Positions 14,941 to 24,705 of a stretch of DNA of 64,000 nucleotides are shown piece after piece. The notes under the pieces are model-generated. The model worked only from the letters and a program-made list of their open reading frames with translations, ran no database searches and was not told the origin of the DNA. How positions within the stretch are numbered: the stretch's first letter is position 1; every line of letters begins with the position of its first letter. The position numbers were made by a program, and so were the translations under genes. Location: the NCBI GenBank assembly GCA_018882785.1, contig VERI01000007.1:1-64000 (forward strand). The letters are read 5' to 3'. This stretch comes from Burkholderiaceae bacterium (lineage in GTDB: Bacteria; Pseudomonadota; Gammaproteobacteria; Burkholderiales; Burkholderiaceae_A).

Positions 14941-17900
14941 ATGTCCTCTCTGCAGTTTCTCGGTGGCGATGCCGCGCTCTCCGAGTTTCGACTCTCTCGG
15001 CTGATATCGAAGATCCAGGCGTTTGCTCCGAAGGCAAAGACAATCGAGTCGCACTGGATTTATCTGGTCCGTTGCGCCCAGGAGTGCGACGATCGTCGGC
15101 TTGGTCTCATGCTCAATGCGACTGGCCCGATGCGGCCGGCCTCAAGTGGTGTGCTCCGAATCTCGATTGTTCCCCGCAAGGGAACCCGTTCGCCCTGGTC
15201 GTCAAAGGCGACCGATATTTTGCATTCCTGTGGCCTGCGCCAGGTCGACCGGGTTGAACGCGGGATGGTGGTCGATATCGGAATCAAGACTTCAGATTCA
15301 GGGCTGATTGAACGAATCGCGGGCGTATTGCACGATCGCATGACCGAATCCTGGTTTGTGGGCCTGCCACCCGAAGATGTCATGGAGGCGCGTGAGTCGC
15401 CGCCACTGGGGCTGGTGACGCTCGGTTCGACAGTAGAGTCAGCCAGGTCGGCATTAAGCGATGCAAATCAAGAACTTGGCCTTGCCCTGTCGGAGGATGA
15501 GATCGAATACCTGGTTGCGGCCTATTGTGAGCTGGGCCGAGACCCTACCGATGTTGAGCTATTAATGTTTGCCCAGGCAAACTCCGAACATTGTCGGCAT
15601 AAGATTTTCAATGCGGATTTCACGATCGACGGAGAGCCTCAGACCGAGTCGCTTTTCAAGATGATTCGGCATACCCATGCCGTCACGCCGCAGCATACCG
15701 TGGTCGCCTATGCGGATAACGCAGCGATTCTGCATCGTGTAGAGGCGACTCGATTTCGTCCCGTGGCAGGTGCGGCCGCATATCAGCGCCAGCCACAGAC
15801 GGTGCATACGGTACTCAAGGCAGAGACACACAATCACCCCACGGCGATCTCTCCGTTTCCAGGCGCCGCGACAGGTGCCGGTGGAGAGATTCGCGACGAA
15901 GGCGCCACGGGCCGCGGTGCGGAGCCGCGTGCGGGTCTGACTGGATTTACAGTTTCGCGGCTCGATTTCCATGCTGAGTCCCATGCGCCAGCCCGGATTG
16001 CATCCCCTGTTGAGATCATGACAGATGGTCCACTCGGGGGTGCTGCGTTTAACAACGAATTCGGACGGCCCAACATTCTTGGATATTTCAGAAGTTTTGA
16101 GATGCAGGTTGACGGCCGGCATTGGGGCTATCATAAGCCCATTATGTTGGCGGGCGGTGTCGGTGTGATCGACGCGCCGCAGACCGAGAAAAGGCCGCTT
16201 ACCGAGGGATCGTTGCTGATTCAATTGGGCGGGCCAGGCATGCGGATCGGTATGGGCGGTGGCGCTGCCTCTTCCATACAGACGGGAGCCAATCAGGAGT
16301 CGCTTGATTTTGACTCCGTCCAGCGAGGAAACCCCGAGATGCAGCGTCGGGCGCAAGAGGTTATCGATGCCTGCGTTGCGCTTGGAGATGACAACCCGTT
16401 GCTGTCAATCCACGATGTCGGCGCGGGCGGCTTGTCCAACGCATTTCCGGAACTTGTCCATGGTGCTGGAAGGGGCGGCGACTTTCGGCTAGACGACATC
16501 CCCCTTGATGAGACCGGGCTGTCTGCGGCAGAGATGTGGTGTAACGAGTCGCAGGAGCGTTATGTGTTATCGATCGCCCCGGAGTCTCTTGGGCGGTTTC
16601 AGGCGATCTGTGAGCGCGAGCGCTGCCCATTTGCTGTGGTCGGCGTAGCAACATCCGATGACAGGCTGTTGGTTTCGGCTCCAGATGGCCGCCGGGCGCC
16701 AGTGGATATTCCACTTTCCGTGCTTTTGGGAAAACCCCCGAAGATGCATCGGCAGGTCGGGCGTCAGGTCGTGAAGCCGGTGTCGATCGATCTCACCGGC
16801 CATATCCTTGAAGATCTTGTGACTCAGGTCTTATCGCATCCGACTGTCGCCAGTAAACAATTTTTAATCACCATTGGAGATCGGACCGTTGGTGGACTCA
16901 CCGCGCGTGATCAGATGGTCGGCCCATGGCAGACACCTGTATCTGATGTTGCCGTTACGCTGTGGGACTTTGAAGGTTTTGGCGGACAGGCGATGGCCCT
17001 TGGCGAGCGTCCGCCGCTAGCGATTGTGGATTCCGCCGCAGCATCGCGGATGGCACTGGGCGAGGCTTTGACCAATCTTGTGGCCGCAGATATCGGCCCA
17101 TTGGAAACCGTTAAATTGTCGGCCAATTGGATGGCCGCCTGTGGTGAACCCGGCCAGGACGCTGCGCTTTTTGATGCCGTGCATGCGCTTGCCAAGGAGA
17201 TCTGCCCCGAACTTAGCCTCTCGATTCCTGTTGGAAAAGACTCGCTCTCAATGCGCACGGTTTGGCAGGATGAATCGGGCCAGCAGTCCGTGGTCTCCCC
17301 GGTGTCGTTAAACCTTACCGCGGTGGCGCCTGTGGCCGATGTTCGGCGGTCATGGACACCACAGCTTCAGCGTGATGGTGAGCCGACCGTTTTGATTTTG
17401 ATCGATCTAGGCTCCGGGAAGAATCGTCTCGCGGGGTCGATTCTGGCGCAGTGCCTGAATACCTTCGGAGAGGAAACGCCGGATGTCATCGGTGCCGACC
17501 AGTTGAGGGCATTTGTCGCATCGATGTCGGAGCTTCATCAGACCAATCGTGTGCTCGCCTACCACGATCGGTCTGATGGTGGGCTCTTGGCCACCCTGTG
17601 CGAAATGGCCTTTGCGGGTCGCTGTGGCCTGACCATTAATATCGATCTGCTGACCATTGATCCGTTTGCGGCGGACTGGGGAGATTTCAAGATTCGCCCC
17701 GATCAGGTCGCTGTTCAGCGGGATGAGCTCACGTTAAAGGCGCTGTTTAGTGAAGAGTTAGGTGCCGTGATCCAGGTGGCGCGATCCGATCGCTCCGAGG
17801 TGCTCGAGTGTCTTCGTCGGCATGGCCTGTCGAAGGTTGCATTTGAAATCGGCGGCACCAACCCCCGGGATTCAATCGAGATCTACCGTGACGCCAAGTG

Positions 17901-18912
17901 CATCTTCCAGCGACCGAGATCGGCATTACAGAAGTTCTGGTCCTCTGTTAGTGCAGAGATTGCTGCCCGGCGAGACCATCCGGATTGTGTTCAACAGGAG
18001 TCGGACCTGCCTGAGCAGACCGTAGCCCCTCGGATCCAGCTGGGTCCCGAGTTCGTTGGCCGTCGTGCTGCGCTGGCATCGAACGTCTTAGCGGGGCGCC
18101 CGAAGGTCGCAATCTTGCGTGAGCAGGGGGTCAATGGCCACGTTGAGATGGCAGCCGCCTTTGACCGTGCGGGTTTCGAAGCCTGGGATGTGCATATGAG
18201 CGATCTCATGAGCGGAAGAATTCGATTGGCCGAATTTACGGGTCTTGCAGCCTGTGGGGGATTCTCGTTTGGAGACGTATTGGGGGCTGGCCAAGGCTGG
18301 GCGCGCTCCATCCTCTTTCATCATGAGCTGCGTGACCAATTCGAGCGTTTTTTCGCGGATCCGACACGGTTTGCATTGGGCATATGCAACGGCTGTCAGA
18401 TGCTGAGTGGGCTCGCCGAGATCATTCCAGGCGCGGCCCACTGGCCTCGGTTTATCCGAAATCGCTCAGAGCAGTTTGAGGCACGTTTCTCTCTGGTCGA
18501 GATCATGGCGTCCCCCTCGATCATGCTGCGCGGAATGGAGGGATCGATTCTTCCGGTGGTCGTGTCGCATGGTGAAGGCCGTGTCGATTTTTCTGGCCGT
18601 GTTTCATCCGACGCTATCGATGGCAGTCCGGCGCGCGGTGCCTCCCGCACACCTGAAGGTGCGGTTCTACGTTATGTCGATCTGTCGGGTAGCGCCACGG
18701 AACACTATCCCTACAATCCGAATGGATCTCGGGGAGGTCTGACCGGTTTTACGAATTCGGATGGGCGGATCACACTGATGATGCCGCACCCCGAGCGGGT
18801 CTTTCGTCAGGTACAGATGTCCTGGGTTCCTCAGGCCTTCTCTGATTCCAGCGATGACTCGCCATGGATGATGATGTTTAGAAACGCCCGTCAATGGGTT
18901 ACCAGCGCTTGA
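14941..18912 (+). CDS. purL: Phosphoribosylformylglycinamidine synthase (large, single-chain)
   Basis: A 1323-residue purine-biosynthesis enzyme that makes FGAM from FGAR, ATP and glutamine. An N-terminal PurS-like domain is followed by two AIRS-type synthase repeats ([16 protein letters not shown] near 220, [20 protein letters not shown] near 295), and a C-terminal class I glutamine amidotransferase with the nucleophile in [11 protein letters not shown] and the His-Glu end HPERVF. The length matches proteobacterial PurL (E. coli 1295). ATG at 14941, 7 bp after ybbA, with a weak ribosome binding site. Confidence 0.97.
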   Translation: MSSLQFLGGDAALSEFRLSRLISKIQAFAPKAKTIESHWIYLVRCAQECDDRRLGLMLNATGPMRPASSGVLRISIVPRKGTRSPWSSKATDILHSCGLRQVDRVERGMVVDIGIKTSDSGLIERIAGVLHDRMTESWFVGLPPEDVMEARESPPLGLVTLGSTVESARSALSDANQELGLALSEDEIEYLVAAYCELGRDPTDVELLMFAQANSEHCRHKIFNADFTIDGEPQTESLFKMIRHTHAVTPQHTVVAYADNAAILHRVEATRFRPVAGAAAYQRQPQTVHTVLKAETHNHPTAISPFPGAATGAGGEIRDEGATGRGAEPRAGLTGFTVSRLDFHAESHAPARIASPVEIMTDGPLGGAAFNNEFGRPNILGYFRSFEMQVDGRHWGYHKPIMLAGGVGVIDAPQTEKRPLTEGSLLIQLGGPGMRIGMGGGAASSIQTGANQESLDFDSVQRGNPEMQRRAQEVIDACVALGDDNPLLSIHDVGAGGLSNAFPELVHGAGRGGDFRLDDIPLDETGLSAAEMWCNESQERYVLSIAPESLGRFQAICERERCPFAVVGVATSDDRLLVSAPDGRRAPVDIPLSVLLGKPPKMHRQVGRQVVKPVSIDLTGHILEDLVTQVLSHPTVASKQFLITIGDRTVGGLTARDQMVGPWQTPVSDVAVTLWDFEGFGGQAMALGERPPLAIVDSAAASRMALGEALTNLVAADIGPLETVKLSANWMAACGEPGQDAALFDAVHALAKEICPELSLSIPVGKDSLSMRTVWQDESGQQSVVSPVSLNLTAVAPVADVRRSWTPQLQRDGEPTVLILIDLGSGKNRLAGSILAQCLNTFGEETPDVIGADQLRAFVASMSELHQTNRVLAYHDRSDGGLLATLCEMAFAGRCGLTINIDLLTIDPFAADWGDFKIRPDQVAVQRDELTLKALFSEELGAVIQVARSDRSEVLECLRRHGLSKVAFEIGGTNPRDSIEIYRDAKCIFQRPRSALQKFWSSVSAEIAARRDHPDCVQQESDLPEQTVAPRIQLGPEFVGRRAALASNVLAGRPKVAILREQGVNGHVEMAAAFDRAGFEAWDVHMSDLMSGRIRLAEFTGLAACGGFSFGDVLGAGQGWARSILFHHELRDQFERFFADPTRFALGICNGCQMLSGLAEIIPGAAHWPRFIRNRSEQFEARFSLVEIMASPSIMLRGMEGSILPVVVSHGEGRVDFSGRVSSDAIDGSPARGASRTPEGAVLRYVDLSGSATEHYPYNPNGSRGGLTGFTNSDGRITLMMPHPERVFRQVQMSWVPQAFSDSSDDSPWMMMFRNARQWVTSA

Positions 18913-18923
18913 GAGTCTAATCG

Positions 18924-20546
18924 ATGTTATCTGTTGCAAATATCACAATGCAGTTCGGCGCAAAGCCGTTATTTGAAAACGTCAACGCGAAGTTTGATAA
19001 CGGAAATCGCTATGGGTTAATTGGGGCAAATGGCTGTGGTAAGTCCACCCTAATGAAGATTCTGGGCGGTGATCTAGAGCCGAGTAATGGAGTTGTGGTG
19101 CGTGATCCGCATGTTCGGCTCGGTAAACTTCGACAAGATCAGTTTGCATTTGAAGATGTACGGGTGTTGGACGTAGTGATGATGGGCCACGATGAAATGT
19201 GGGCGGCACAGACCGATCGTGATGCGATTTATGCAAACCCAGAGGCGTCCGAAGATGATTACATGAGAGCCGCTGAGTTAGAGGCAAAGTTCGCCGAGTA
19301 TGGGGGCTACACCGCGGAGGCAAGAGCGGGAGAGCTGCTCCTCGGCGTTGGAATTCCGCTTGACCAGCACCAGGGCCCGATGCGGGAAGTCGCACCAGGT
19401 TGGAAGCTCCGCGTGCTGCTTGCCCAGGCACTCTTTTCCGATCCGGATGTGCTGCTGCTGGATGAGCCAACCAACAACCTGGATATCCATTCCATCCAGT
19501 GGCTCGAAGACGTGCTCAATGAGCGCAACAGCACCATGATCATCATTTCACACGATCGCCACTTTCTTAATTCTGTCTGCACCCATATGGCTGATCTGGA
19601 TTACGGTGAACTCAGGATTTATCCGGGTAACTATGATGATTTCATGCTGGCAGCCTCGGAGGCCAGGGCACGGCTCATGGCGGCAAATGCCAAGAGTAAG
19701 GAGCGCGTATCTGAACTCCAGGAATTCGTGCGGCGATTTGCAGCAAACAAATCGAAAGCCAAGCAGGCCACCTCGCGCCGAAAACTAATCGAAAAAATTC
19801 AAGGGGATGCGGTGGAGGTCAGGCCATCCTCACGCCAGAACCCTTATATCCGGTTTGAACAATCCAAGCAGCTCTACCGGCAGGCTGTCCACGTACAAAG
19901 TATCTCCAAAACCTTCGAGGGTCGAGATCAGCCGGTGCTGAACCGTTTCTCGATCATGGTGGAGGCCGGCGAGAAGATTGCGATTGTGGGCGCCAATGGA
20001 GCGGGAAAATCTACGCTGCTGAAATGCATTGCGGGGTCCGATGTCAGCGGCATGGCACCTGATAGCGGCGAGAATAAATGGGCGGAGAATGCCAATATCG
20101 GATACATGCAGCAGGACGTCTATCCCGACTTTGAAAAAGATGTTTCGCTGACCGATTGGATTGGGAGATACACCCAAGAGGGAGACGATGATCAGGCAGT
20201 GCGGTCGATACTTGGCCGGCTCCTTTTTTCGGGAGACGATGTCGGAAAGATGGTCAAAGTGTTATCGGGTGGAGAAAAGCATCGGATGACGTTTGGCCGG
20301 CTGATGCTCGGGCGGCACAACGTGCTGATGCTCGATGAGCCCACCAATCACCTGGATATGGAGTCGATTGAATCTCTCCAACTCGCGCTCGAGAAATTTC
20401 AGGGCACATTGTTTGTGGTCTCGCATGACCGCGAATTTGTCAACGCGGTAGCGAACCGTATCCTGGAGGTCAGAGGCGATGGGACTGTTGCGGACTTCAA
20501 GGGAACCTACGACGACTACCTGAGCAGTCAAGGGCTTGCCGTCTAG
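18924..20546 (+). CDS. ybiT: ABC-F family ATPase, YbiT-like
   Basis: A 540-residue soluble protein with two ABC domains and no membrane segments: GANGCGKST near 38, signature-like VAPGWKLRV near 155 (degenerate), then GANGAGKST near 356 and [13 protein letters not shown] near 450. The start [20 protein letters not shown] and the linker with [12 protein letters not shown] are those of YbiT, an ABC-F factor acting on translating ribosomes. It lies 11 bp after purL. Confidence 0.92.
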   Translation: MLSVANITMQFGAKPLFENVNAKFDNGNRYGLIGANGCGKSTLMKILGGDLEPSNGVVVRDPHVRLGKLRQDQFAFEDVRVLDVVMMGHDEMWAAQTDRDAIYANPEASEDDYMRAAELEAKFAEYGGYTAEARAGELLLGVGIPLDQHQGPMREVAPGWKLRVLLAQALFSDPDVLLLDEPTNNLDIHSIQWLEDVLNERNSTMIIISHDRHFLNSVCTHMADLDYGELRIYPGNYDDFMLAASEARARLMAANAKSKERVSELQEFVRRFAANKSKAKQATSRRKLIEKIQGDAVEVRPSSRQNPYIRFEQSKQLYRQAVHVQSISKTFEGRDQPVLNRFSIMVEAGEKIAIVGANGAGKSTLLKCIAGSDVSGMAPDSGENKWAENANIGYMQQDVYPDFEKDVSLTDWIGRYTQEGDDDQAVRSILGRLLFSGDDVGKMVKVLSGGEKHRMTFGRLMLGRHNVLMLDEPTNHLDMESIESLQLALEKFQGTLFVVSHDREFVNAVANRILEVRGDGTVADFKGTYDDYLSSQGLAV

Positions 20547-20549
20547 CCC

Positions 20550-20566
20550 GGTGGACTTAGTCCACC
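20550..20566. terminator. Hairpin between convergent ybiT and mobA
   Basis: A perfect 7-bp stem GGTGGAC/GTCCACC with a three-base TTA loop straddles the mobA stop codon (the loop is the mobA TAA read on the other strand). There is no T run; it may form a bidirectional 3' end. Confidence 0.4.
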
Positions 20567-21144
20567 ATGTCTTGCGGCGTATTGAGGTTTCGAAAAGACG
20601 ACTCATCACCAGGGGGTATCGGATAGGCCCCAATCTCCTCAAGCCATTGGCCGAGCTTTCGACGGCCATGTTGCAGGAAGTGATTCAGGTGGTCTTTCGC
20701 AGAGACCGGAATAAGCGCAAAGGTCGGGTGGGATTGGATGTAGGCAGCGCGGGTGAATGTGGCGGATGCCAGGCGCAGTTGGGATACCAGATCACGGGGA
20801 AAAAGAGGGCAGTCGCAGGGTACTGTGACGAGCCAGCGGTGCTCCATGGCGTTTAGTCCGGCGAGAATTCCAGCCAGCGGCCCCTGAAACGTCAGGTGAT
20901 CCTCGCCGTAGTGCGGGTCAGTGACGACCGGAAAGCCAAGTGCCTGATAGACAGGAAGATTTCGGTTTGCGTTTACGAGCATTGCATCGACCTGCGGACG
21001 CAGTCTATCGATGGCGATCTCGATGAGCCGGCGCCCGTGAAAATCGAGCAGCCCCTTGTCTTGACCGCCCATGCGATGGCCCTGTCCACCGCAAAGAATC
21101 AGTCCTGTGGTGGGCTCAGGATGGGTGTTCGGCACTGAGTTCAT
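20557..21144 (-). CDS. mobA: Molybdenum cofactor guanylyltransferase
   Basis: A 195-residue nucleotidyltransferase that attaches GMP to Mo-molybdopterin, giving the guanine dinucleotide form used by formate dehydrogenase. The GTP-binding signature LILCGGQGHRMGGQDKGLL is at residues 15-33, and VPCDCPLFP near 108 is the metal-binding block. Its start overlaps the upstream ferredoxin gene by 29 bp. FdnG in this window is the obvious client. Confidence 0.93.
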   Translation of the reverse strand: MNSVPNTHPEPTTGLILCGGQGHRMGGQDKGLLDFHGRRLIEIAIDRLRPQVDAMLVNANRNLPVYQALGFPVVTDPHYGEDHLTFQGPLAGILAGLNAMEHRWLVTVPCDCPLFPRDLVSQLRLASATFTRAAYIQSHPTFALIPVSAKDHLNHFLQHGRRKLGQWLEEIGAYPIPPGDESSFRNLNTPQDMVD

Positions 21145-21400
21145 CGATTAATGCCACTGCCTGCTCTGGGGTGCAGATCTGATGCCAGCTGCCCCTGGGA
21201 TACACCACCAGGTTCGGACCCTGTTCACATCGTCCGAAGCAGCCCGACTTGTTGGCCATGATGCCGCCCTCGATGTCTAGTCCACGCCTGCGGAGCTCAT
21301 TTTTTAACGTGCGCAGCAGGTCGAACGCTCCTCGCTGTGCGCAGCATGACCCTGACTGCCGCTCGTTTGTACAAATAAACAGGTGATGCCGGAATCGCAT
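21116..21400 (-). CDS. 2Fe-2S ferredoxin, thioredoxin-like fold
   Basis: A 94-residue protein with Cys10 (FICTNER), Cys19/20 (SGSCC), Cys54 and Cys58 (SGCFGRC), the four-ligand pattern of thioredoxin-like 2Fe-2S ferredoxins related to the NuoE subunit. It is cytosolic, probably an electron carrier. It overlaps mobA by 29 bp and follows a small secreted-protein gene by 14 bp, so these three form one minus-strand unit. Its redox partner is not evident. Confidence 0.85.
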   Translation of the reverse strand: MRFRHHLFICTNERQSGSCCAQRGAFDLLRTLKNELRRRGLDIEGGIMANKSGCFGRCEQGPNLVVYPRGSWHQICTPEQAVALIDELSAEHPS

Positions 21401-21414
21401 AGTGTCAGGCTGCC

Positions 21415-21666
21415 TTAATCGATCTTCAGAAGTTTTTTTGCGGAGCCCAGGACCAACATGGCCTCGCCGTGTTTATCCTGCTTGTGCAGCCGTTCGCCCT
21501 CTGCGCGTAATTCTCGGATTTTTTTACTCGTGATGGGATCCAGGTGCTTCTGTTGGGATAAGGCCTGATCAATCTTAAATATCTCAAGTGGGCAGCTGTG
21601 GGCCCATGCCGCGGGCGCTGTTGCCAAAAGCAATAGCGACAAAATGTAGGGTTGATGGGCTTGCAT
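21415..21666 (-). CDS. Small secreted helical protein
   Basis: 83 residues: a Sec signal peptide (MQAHQPYILSLLLLATAPAAWA) followed by about 60 residues of charged helix (KKIRELRAEGERLHKQDKHGEAMLVLG), with one Cys near the mature N terminus. Function unknown; TPR-like or small helical periplasmic proteins look similar. It is divergent from the multicopper oxidase with 41 bp between starts, so the two may share regulation. Confidence 0.6.
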   Translation of the reverse strand: MQAHQPYILSLLLLATAPAAWAHSCPLEIFKIDQALSQQKHLDPITSKKIRELRAEGERLHKQDKHGEAMLVLGSAKKLLKID

Positions 21667-21707
21667 TTTTCAGGGCGCTCCTTAAGACTCTACGCTTCAC
21701 ACCCATT

Positions 21708-23126
21708 ATGAACCGACGACAAGTTCTTCAGGCCGGCTTGGGCTGCGCAACCCTGGCGGCGTCCATCGCCACGCCAGTCGCGTGGTCTGCCCGGGGCAGC
21801 CGAACCCGGGATCAGATGCTCATCGCTCAGCCTTCTCGGCTCAGCCTGCTGGGCGATGACTACCCCTCGACGGAGGTCTGGGGTTTCAACAATATGATTC
21901 CTGGTCCCGTGCTACGTGCCAATCAGGGCGATGTTCTTCGGGTGCGCTTTCGTAACCGTCTGCCCAGTGTCTCGACTATCCATTGGCATGGCATCCGGCT
22001 TCCCAATGCGATGGACGGCGTTCCAGGAATCACACAGCCCGCGGTGAAGCCTGGACAGGATTTCGTATATGAGTTTCCTCTGCCAGATGCGGGCACCTTC
22101 TGGTATCACCCCCATGTGGCGACCTATGAGCAGATTGGCCGGGGGCTTTATGGCGTGATTCAGGTAGAAGAACGCGAGCCGCCCGATGTCGATGAGGATG
22201 TGACCTGGGTTATTTCGGATGTGCTTCTGACCAAGGATGCAGCGATTTCTCCCAATTTCAAAAGCCTGCATGATGCAGCCCATGCTGGGCGGCTCGGCAA
22301 TATTGTTTTGGTGAATGGCCAACGCGGCCCGGCCGTGTTGGATGTTCGTGCAGGTCAAAGAATCAGGCTTCGTCTGCTCAATGCGGCCAGTGCACGAATT
22401 TTCCGAATCAAGATCCATGGCCATCAGCCGCTCGTTGTGGCCCACGACGGCCATCCCTGCACGCCCTATCGGCTGGGTGAATCTTTCTATTTCTCGCCGG
22501 GAAATCGTATGGATTTGATGCTGGATTGCACGGGCGCTCCAAATGCGCAGTTCGAAATCGAGGACGAATTCTTTCCAGCAATGCGAAATAAGGTGGGTTT
22601 GATTCGTTACGGCAGTCGTTCTGCCCAGGGGCTACGAAAGCCATTCGAGGGGCTGTCTCCGAACGGGTTGTTCGAGCCTGTGTTGGCGGGTGCCGAGTCC
22701 GTCAAGATGGTGCTGGAGGGTGGGGCGCTGTCGAATAAGGCGACCCGCGAGGCGATCTGGTTGATGAACGGAAAGGGCAACGATCACGGATCCCATATGG
22801 ACAGTCATGGTGCCCAGCCTGATCCTTTATTTACCTTTGAGCAGGGATGCACCGTTCGATGTCTTATTGATAACCGGACGGCGTGGTTTCATCCGATGCA
22901 CTTTCACGGGATAGTGTTTCGCGAACGCCTGCCGAGTGGGCAATGGGGACCATTTAAAGACTCCACGCTTGTATGGCCATTTAAGACCCAGGAGATTGCC
23001 TTCGTCGCCGAGAGTCCTGGAGATTGGATGATTCATTGCCACGTGGCTGAGCACCAGCACTCTGGACTAATGGGGACCTTTCGGGTCGCGAGTCTCTGCA
23101 AAACGCCCGCCACACCCAGGGCGTAA
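21708..23126 (+). CDS. Multicopper oxidase with twin-arginine signal
   Basis: A 472-residue periplasmic copper oxidase. The N terminus NRRQVLQAGLG is a Tat signal. All four copper-ligand blocks are visible: HWHG near 93, WYHPH near 132, HPMHFHG near 402, and HCHVAEHQHSGLM near 443. In the last block the HCH motif gives the type 1 Cys and the Met gives its axial ligand. It matches three-domain laccase/CueO-type enzymes, with no methionine-rich insert. The ATG at 21708 is chosen because it opens the Tat signal; the frame extends upstream without support. Substrate (Cu(I), Mn or phenolics) unknown. Confidence 0.9.
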   Translation: MNRRQVLQAGLGCATLAASIATPVAWSARGSRTRDQMLIAQPSRLSLLGDDYPSTEVWGFNNMIPGPVLRANQGDVLRVRFRNRLPSVSTIHWHGIRLPNAMDGVPGITQPAVKPGQDFVYEFPLPDAGTFWYHPHVATYEQIGRGLYGVIQVEEREPPDVDEDVTWVISDVLLTKDAAISPNFKSLHDAAHAGRLGNIVLVNGQRGPAVLDVRAGQRIRLRLLNAASARIFRIKIHGHQPLVVAHDGHPCTPYRLGESFYFSPGNRMDLMLDCTGAPNAQFEIEDEFFPAMRNKVGLIRYGSRSAQGLRKPFEGLSPNGLFEPVLAGAESVKMVLEGGALSNKATREAIWLMNGKGNDHGSHMDSHGAQPDPLFTFEQGCTVRCLIDNRTAWFHPMHFHGIVFRERLPSGQWGPFKDSTLVWPFKTQEIAFVAESPGDWMIHCHVAEHQHSGLMGTFRVASLCKTPATPRA

Positions 23127-23173
23127 CGACAAAAACCTGTCGATCAAACGTCGTGGATCGAGAGATGCCCTGC

Positions 23174-24430
23174 TTATCGAAGCATCATTACATCGACCAC
23201 ATCGCCTGCGGAAAGCGGGCCGGACGCGTGAGGGAGTACAGCGAGTCCGTCGGCGTCGACCAGGGACTTCAGACTTGCAGCCCCCTGTGAGGCAGCGATC
23301 TCTGCAAGCCATTCTCCAGAGTCATCACGGCTCAGGGTGCATCGAAGAAATTCGGTACGACCAGGAATTTTTTTTGTCGCCCGGGTGAGGCGCGCGCGAA
23401 CAATTGGTTTACTGACAGGTGTTGCACCGGCGAGCTGCTGTAGGCAGGGGCCGACAATGCCTTGAAATGTCACAAAGGCAGCGACAGGATTGCCGGGCAG
23501 CCCAAAAAATGGGATTCGCTTGACATGGTTGGAATCCCAGACCCACCCCGCTGCAAGGGGGCGTCCAGGCTTGATTGCCAGCTTCCAGAATGCAATTTCT
23601 CCCAGTGATTGCATCGTTGCGCGCGTATGGTCTGCCTCCCCAACGCTGACGCCACCCGATGTGATGATGGCGTCCGCAAGAGCTGCTGCATGCTGAATGC
23701 TGTCGCGCAGACTTACGGGGTCATCCGGCACGATGCCGAGGTCGATGGCGAGGGCACCATATTCACGGATGAGTTCCAACAACATCGGCCGATTGGCATC
23801 GTAAATTTTTCCTGCAACGAGCGGGGATCCGGGATCTGTTACCTCGTCGCCCGTTGAAATCACTGCAACACGAATGGGCTGCATGACATCGACTTCGGCG
23901 ACGCCAATGGATGCCAACAACGCAAGTGCCTGGGCGCTGATTCGGGTGCCCGCACGGAGTGCGACTGCGCCTGTGGCGATATCCTCGCCCGCACGTCGAA
24001 TATTCAATAACGGGACGAGACCCTCCAGGCCAAATGTGATCGTGGCTGTCGCCTCATCCAGGGTCACACGTTCCTGCGGAATTACGACATCACAGCAGCC
24101 GGGTACCTGTGCGCCGGTAAAGATTCGGATGCAGCCGGTTGGGTCAGGATCATCCTGCAGCGGATGCCCCGCCAGAGATCTGCCAGTAACCTTCAATGTG
24201 TAAGGTTTTTCGCCTGGCGTTTTGTTCAGGCTGCCTAGGGAAAACGCGTAGCCATCCATGGCCGAGAGCGGGTGCTCGGGGACATTTTTGGGGCTGTGCA
24301 CATCCCGGGCAAGGACGCGGCCCCCTGACTTAGACAGGGGCACGCGCTCGGCCGCTGCTGACTGGGAGATCTGGCTGGAAATGACGCTCAGCGCCATTTC
24401 AATGGTCTGGGGAAGGAATTGGTCAGCCAT
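23174..24430 (-). CDS. moeA: Molybdopterin molybdenumtransferase
   Basis: A 418-residue enzyme that inserts molybdate into adenylylated molybdopterin. LSAMDGYAF near 55 is the family signature, the MPT-binding blocks IYDANRPML and TSGGVSVGEADH lie mid-protein, and FFGLPGNPVAAFVTF is present. I start it at the ATG 24430 with a GAGG ribosome binding site, close to E. coli MoeA (411 residues); the longer frame begins with TTG and has no such site. It is divergent from fdnG with a 275-bp gap. Together with mobA it supplies the cofactor for SoxC and FdnG. Confidence 0.93.
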   Translation of the reverse strand: MADQFLPQTIEMALSVISSQISQSAAAERVPLSKSGGRVLARDVHSPKNVPEHPLSAMDGYAFSLGSLNKTPGEKPYTLKVTGRSLAGHPLQDDPDPTGCIRIFTGAQVPGCCDVVIPQERVTLDEATATITFGLEGLVPLLNIRRAGEDIATGAVALRAGTRISAQALALLASIGVAEVDVMQPIRVAVISTGDEVTDPGSPLVAGKIYDANRPMLLELIREYGALAIDLGIVPDDPVSLRDSIQHAAALADAIITSGGVSVGEADHTRATMQSLGEIAFWKLAIKPGRPLAAGWVWDSNHVKRIPFFGLPGNPVAAFVTFQGIVGPCLQQLAGATPVSKPIVRARLTRATKKIPGRTEFLRCTLSRDDSGEWLAEIAASQGAASLKSLVDADGLAVLPHASGPLSAGDVVDVMMLR

Positions 24431-24540
24431 GTCCTCGGACGCCTGTGCGCTCTGCCTTATTTCGGAGAAGCCGAAAGCCTGCGCAAATGGCGGGTTGAAG
24501 TCAAACAAAGCGCTGATCGGGAGTTAAACGAGGACTTTTT

Positions 24541-24612
24541 ATGTCCATAACAAACTCTCGACAAACAGAATATCTGATTGCACGCATATTGCAGCGCAGC
24601 TTGAATCTGTAG
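24541..24612 (+). CDS. Possible 23-residue leader ORF upstream of fdnG
   Basis: A short frame with ATG at 24541, preceded by GAGGA with six bases of spacing, and a TAG stop at 24610-24612. It encodes MSITNSRQTEYLIARILQRS plus three more residues. It lies in the 275-bp moeA-fdnG gap. It could be a leader peptide, but short frames arise by chance, so I give it low confidence. Confidence 0.25.
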   Translation: MSITNSRQTEYLIARILQRSLNL

Positions 24613-24705
24613 GGGAGAAGATCACACTTCAGGCAGCAAAAATCCGTCTGGACTTTGCTGTAGCTCAATTGGTACTTGTCTAACGTTCGTTCTGGAGGGA
24701 CACAA

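Noticed and set aside
15562-16356. 264-codon open frame antisense to purL
   Set aside because: It lies wholly within the synthase domain of purL and its translation has no recognisable features; it is a shadow of a conserved gene.
21588-21707. Longer N terminus for the multicopper oxidase
   Set aside because: The extra codons overlap the divergent small gene and would bury the twin-arginine signal; ATG 21708 opens it directly.
24578-24593. Sigma-54-like TTGCAC-N5-TTGCA before fdnG
   Set aside because: The -24 GG dinucleotide is TG here, and no activator gene or upstream site was seen; kept only as a weak possibility.
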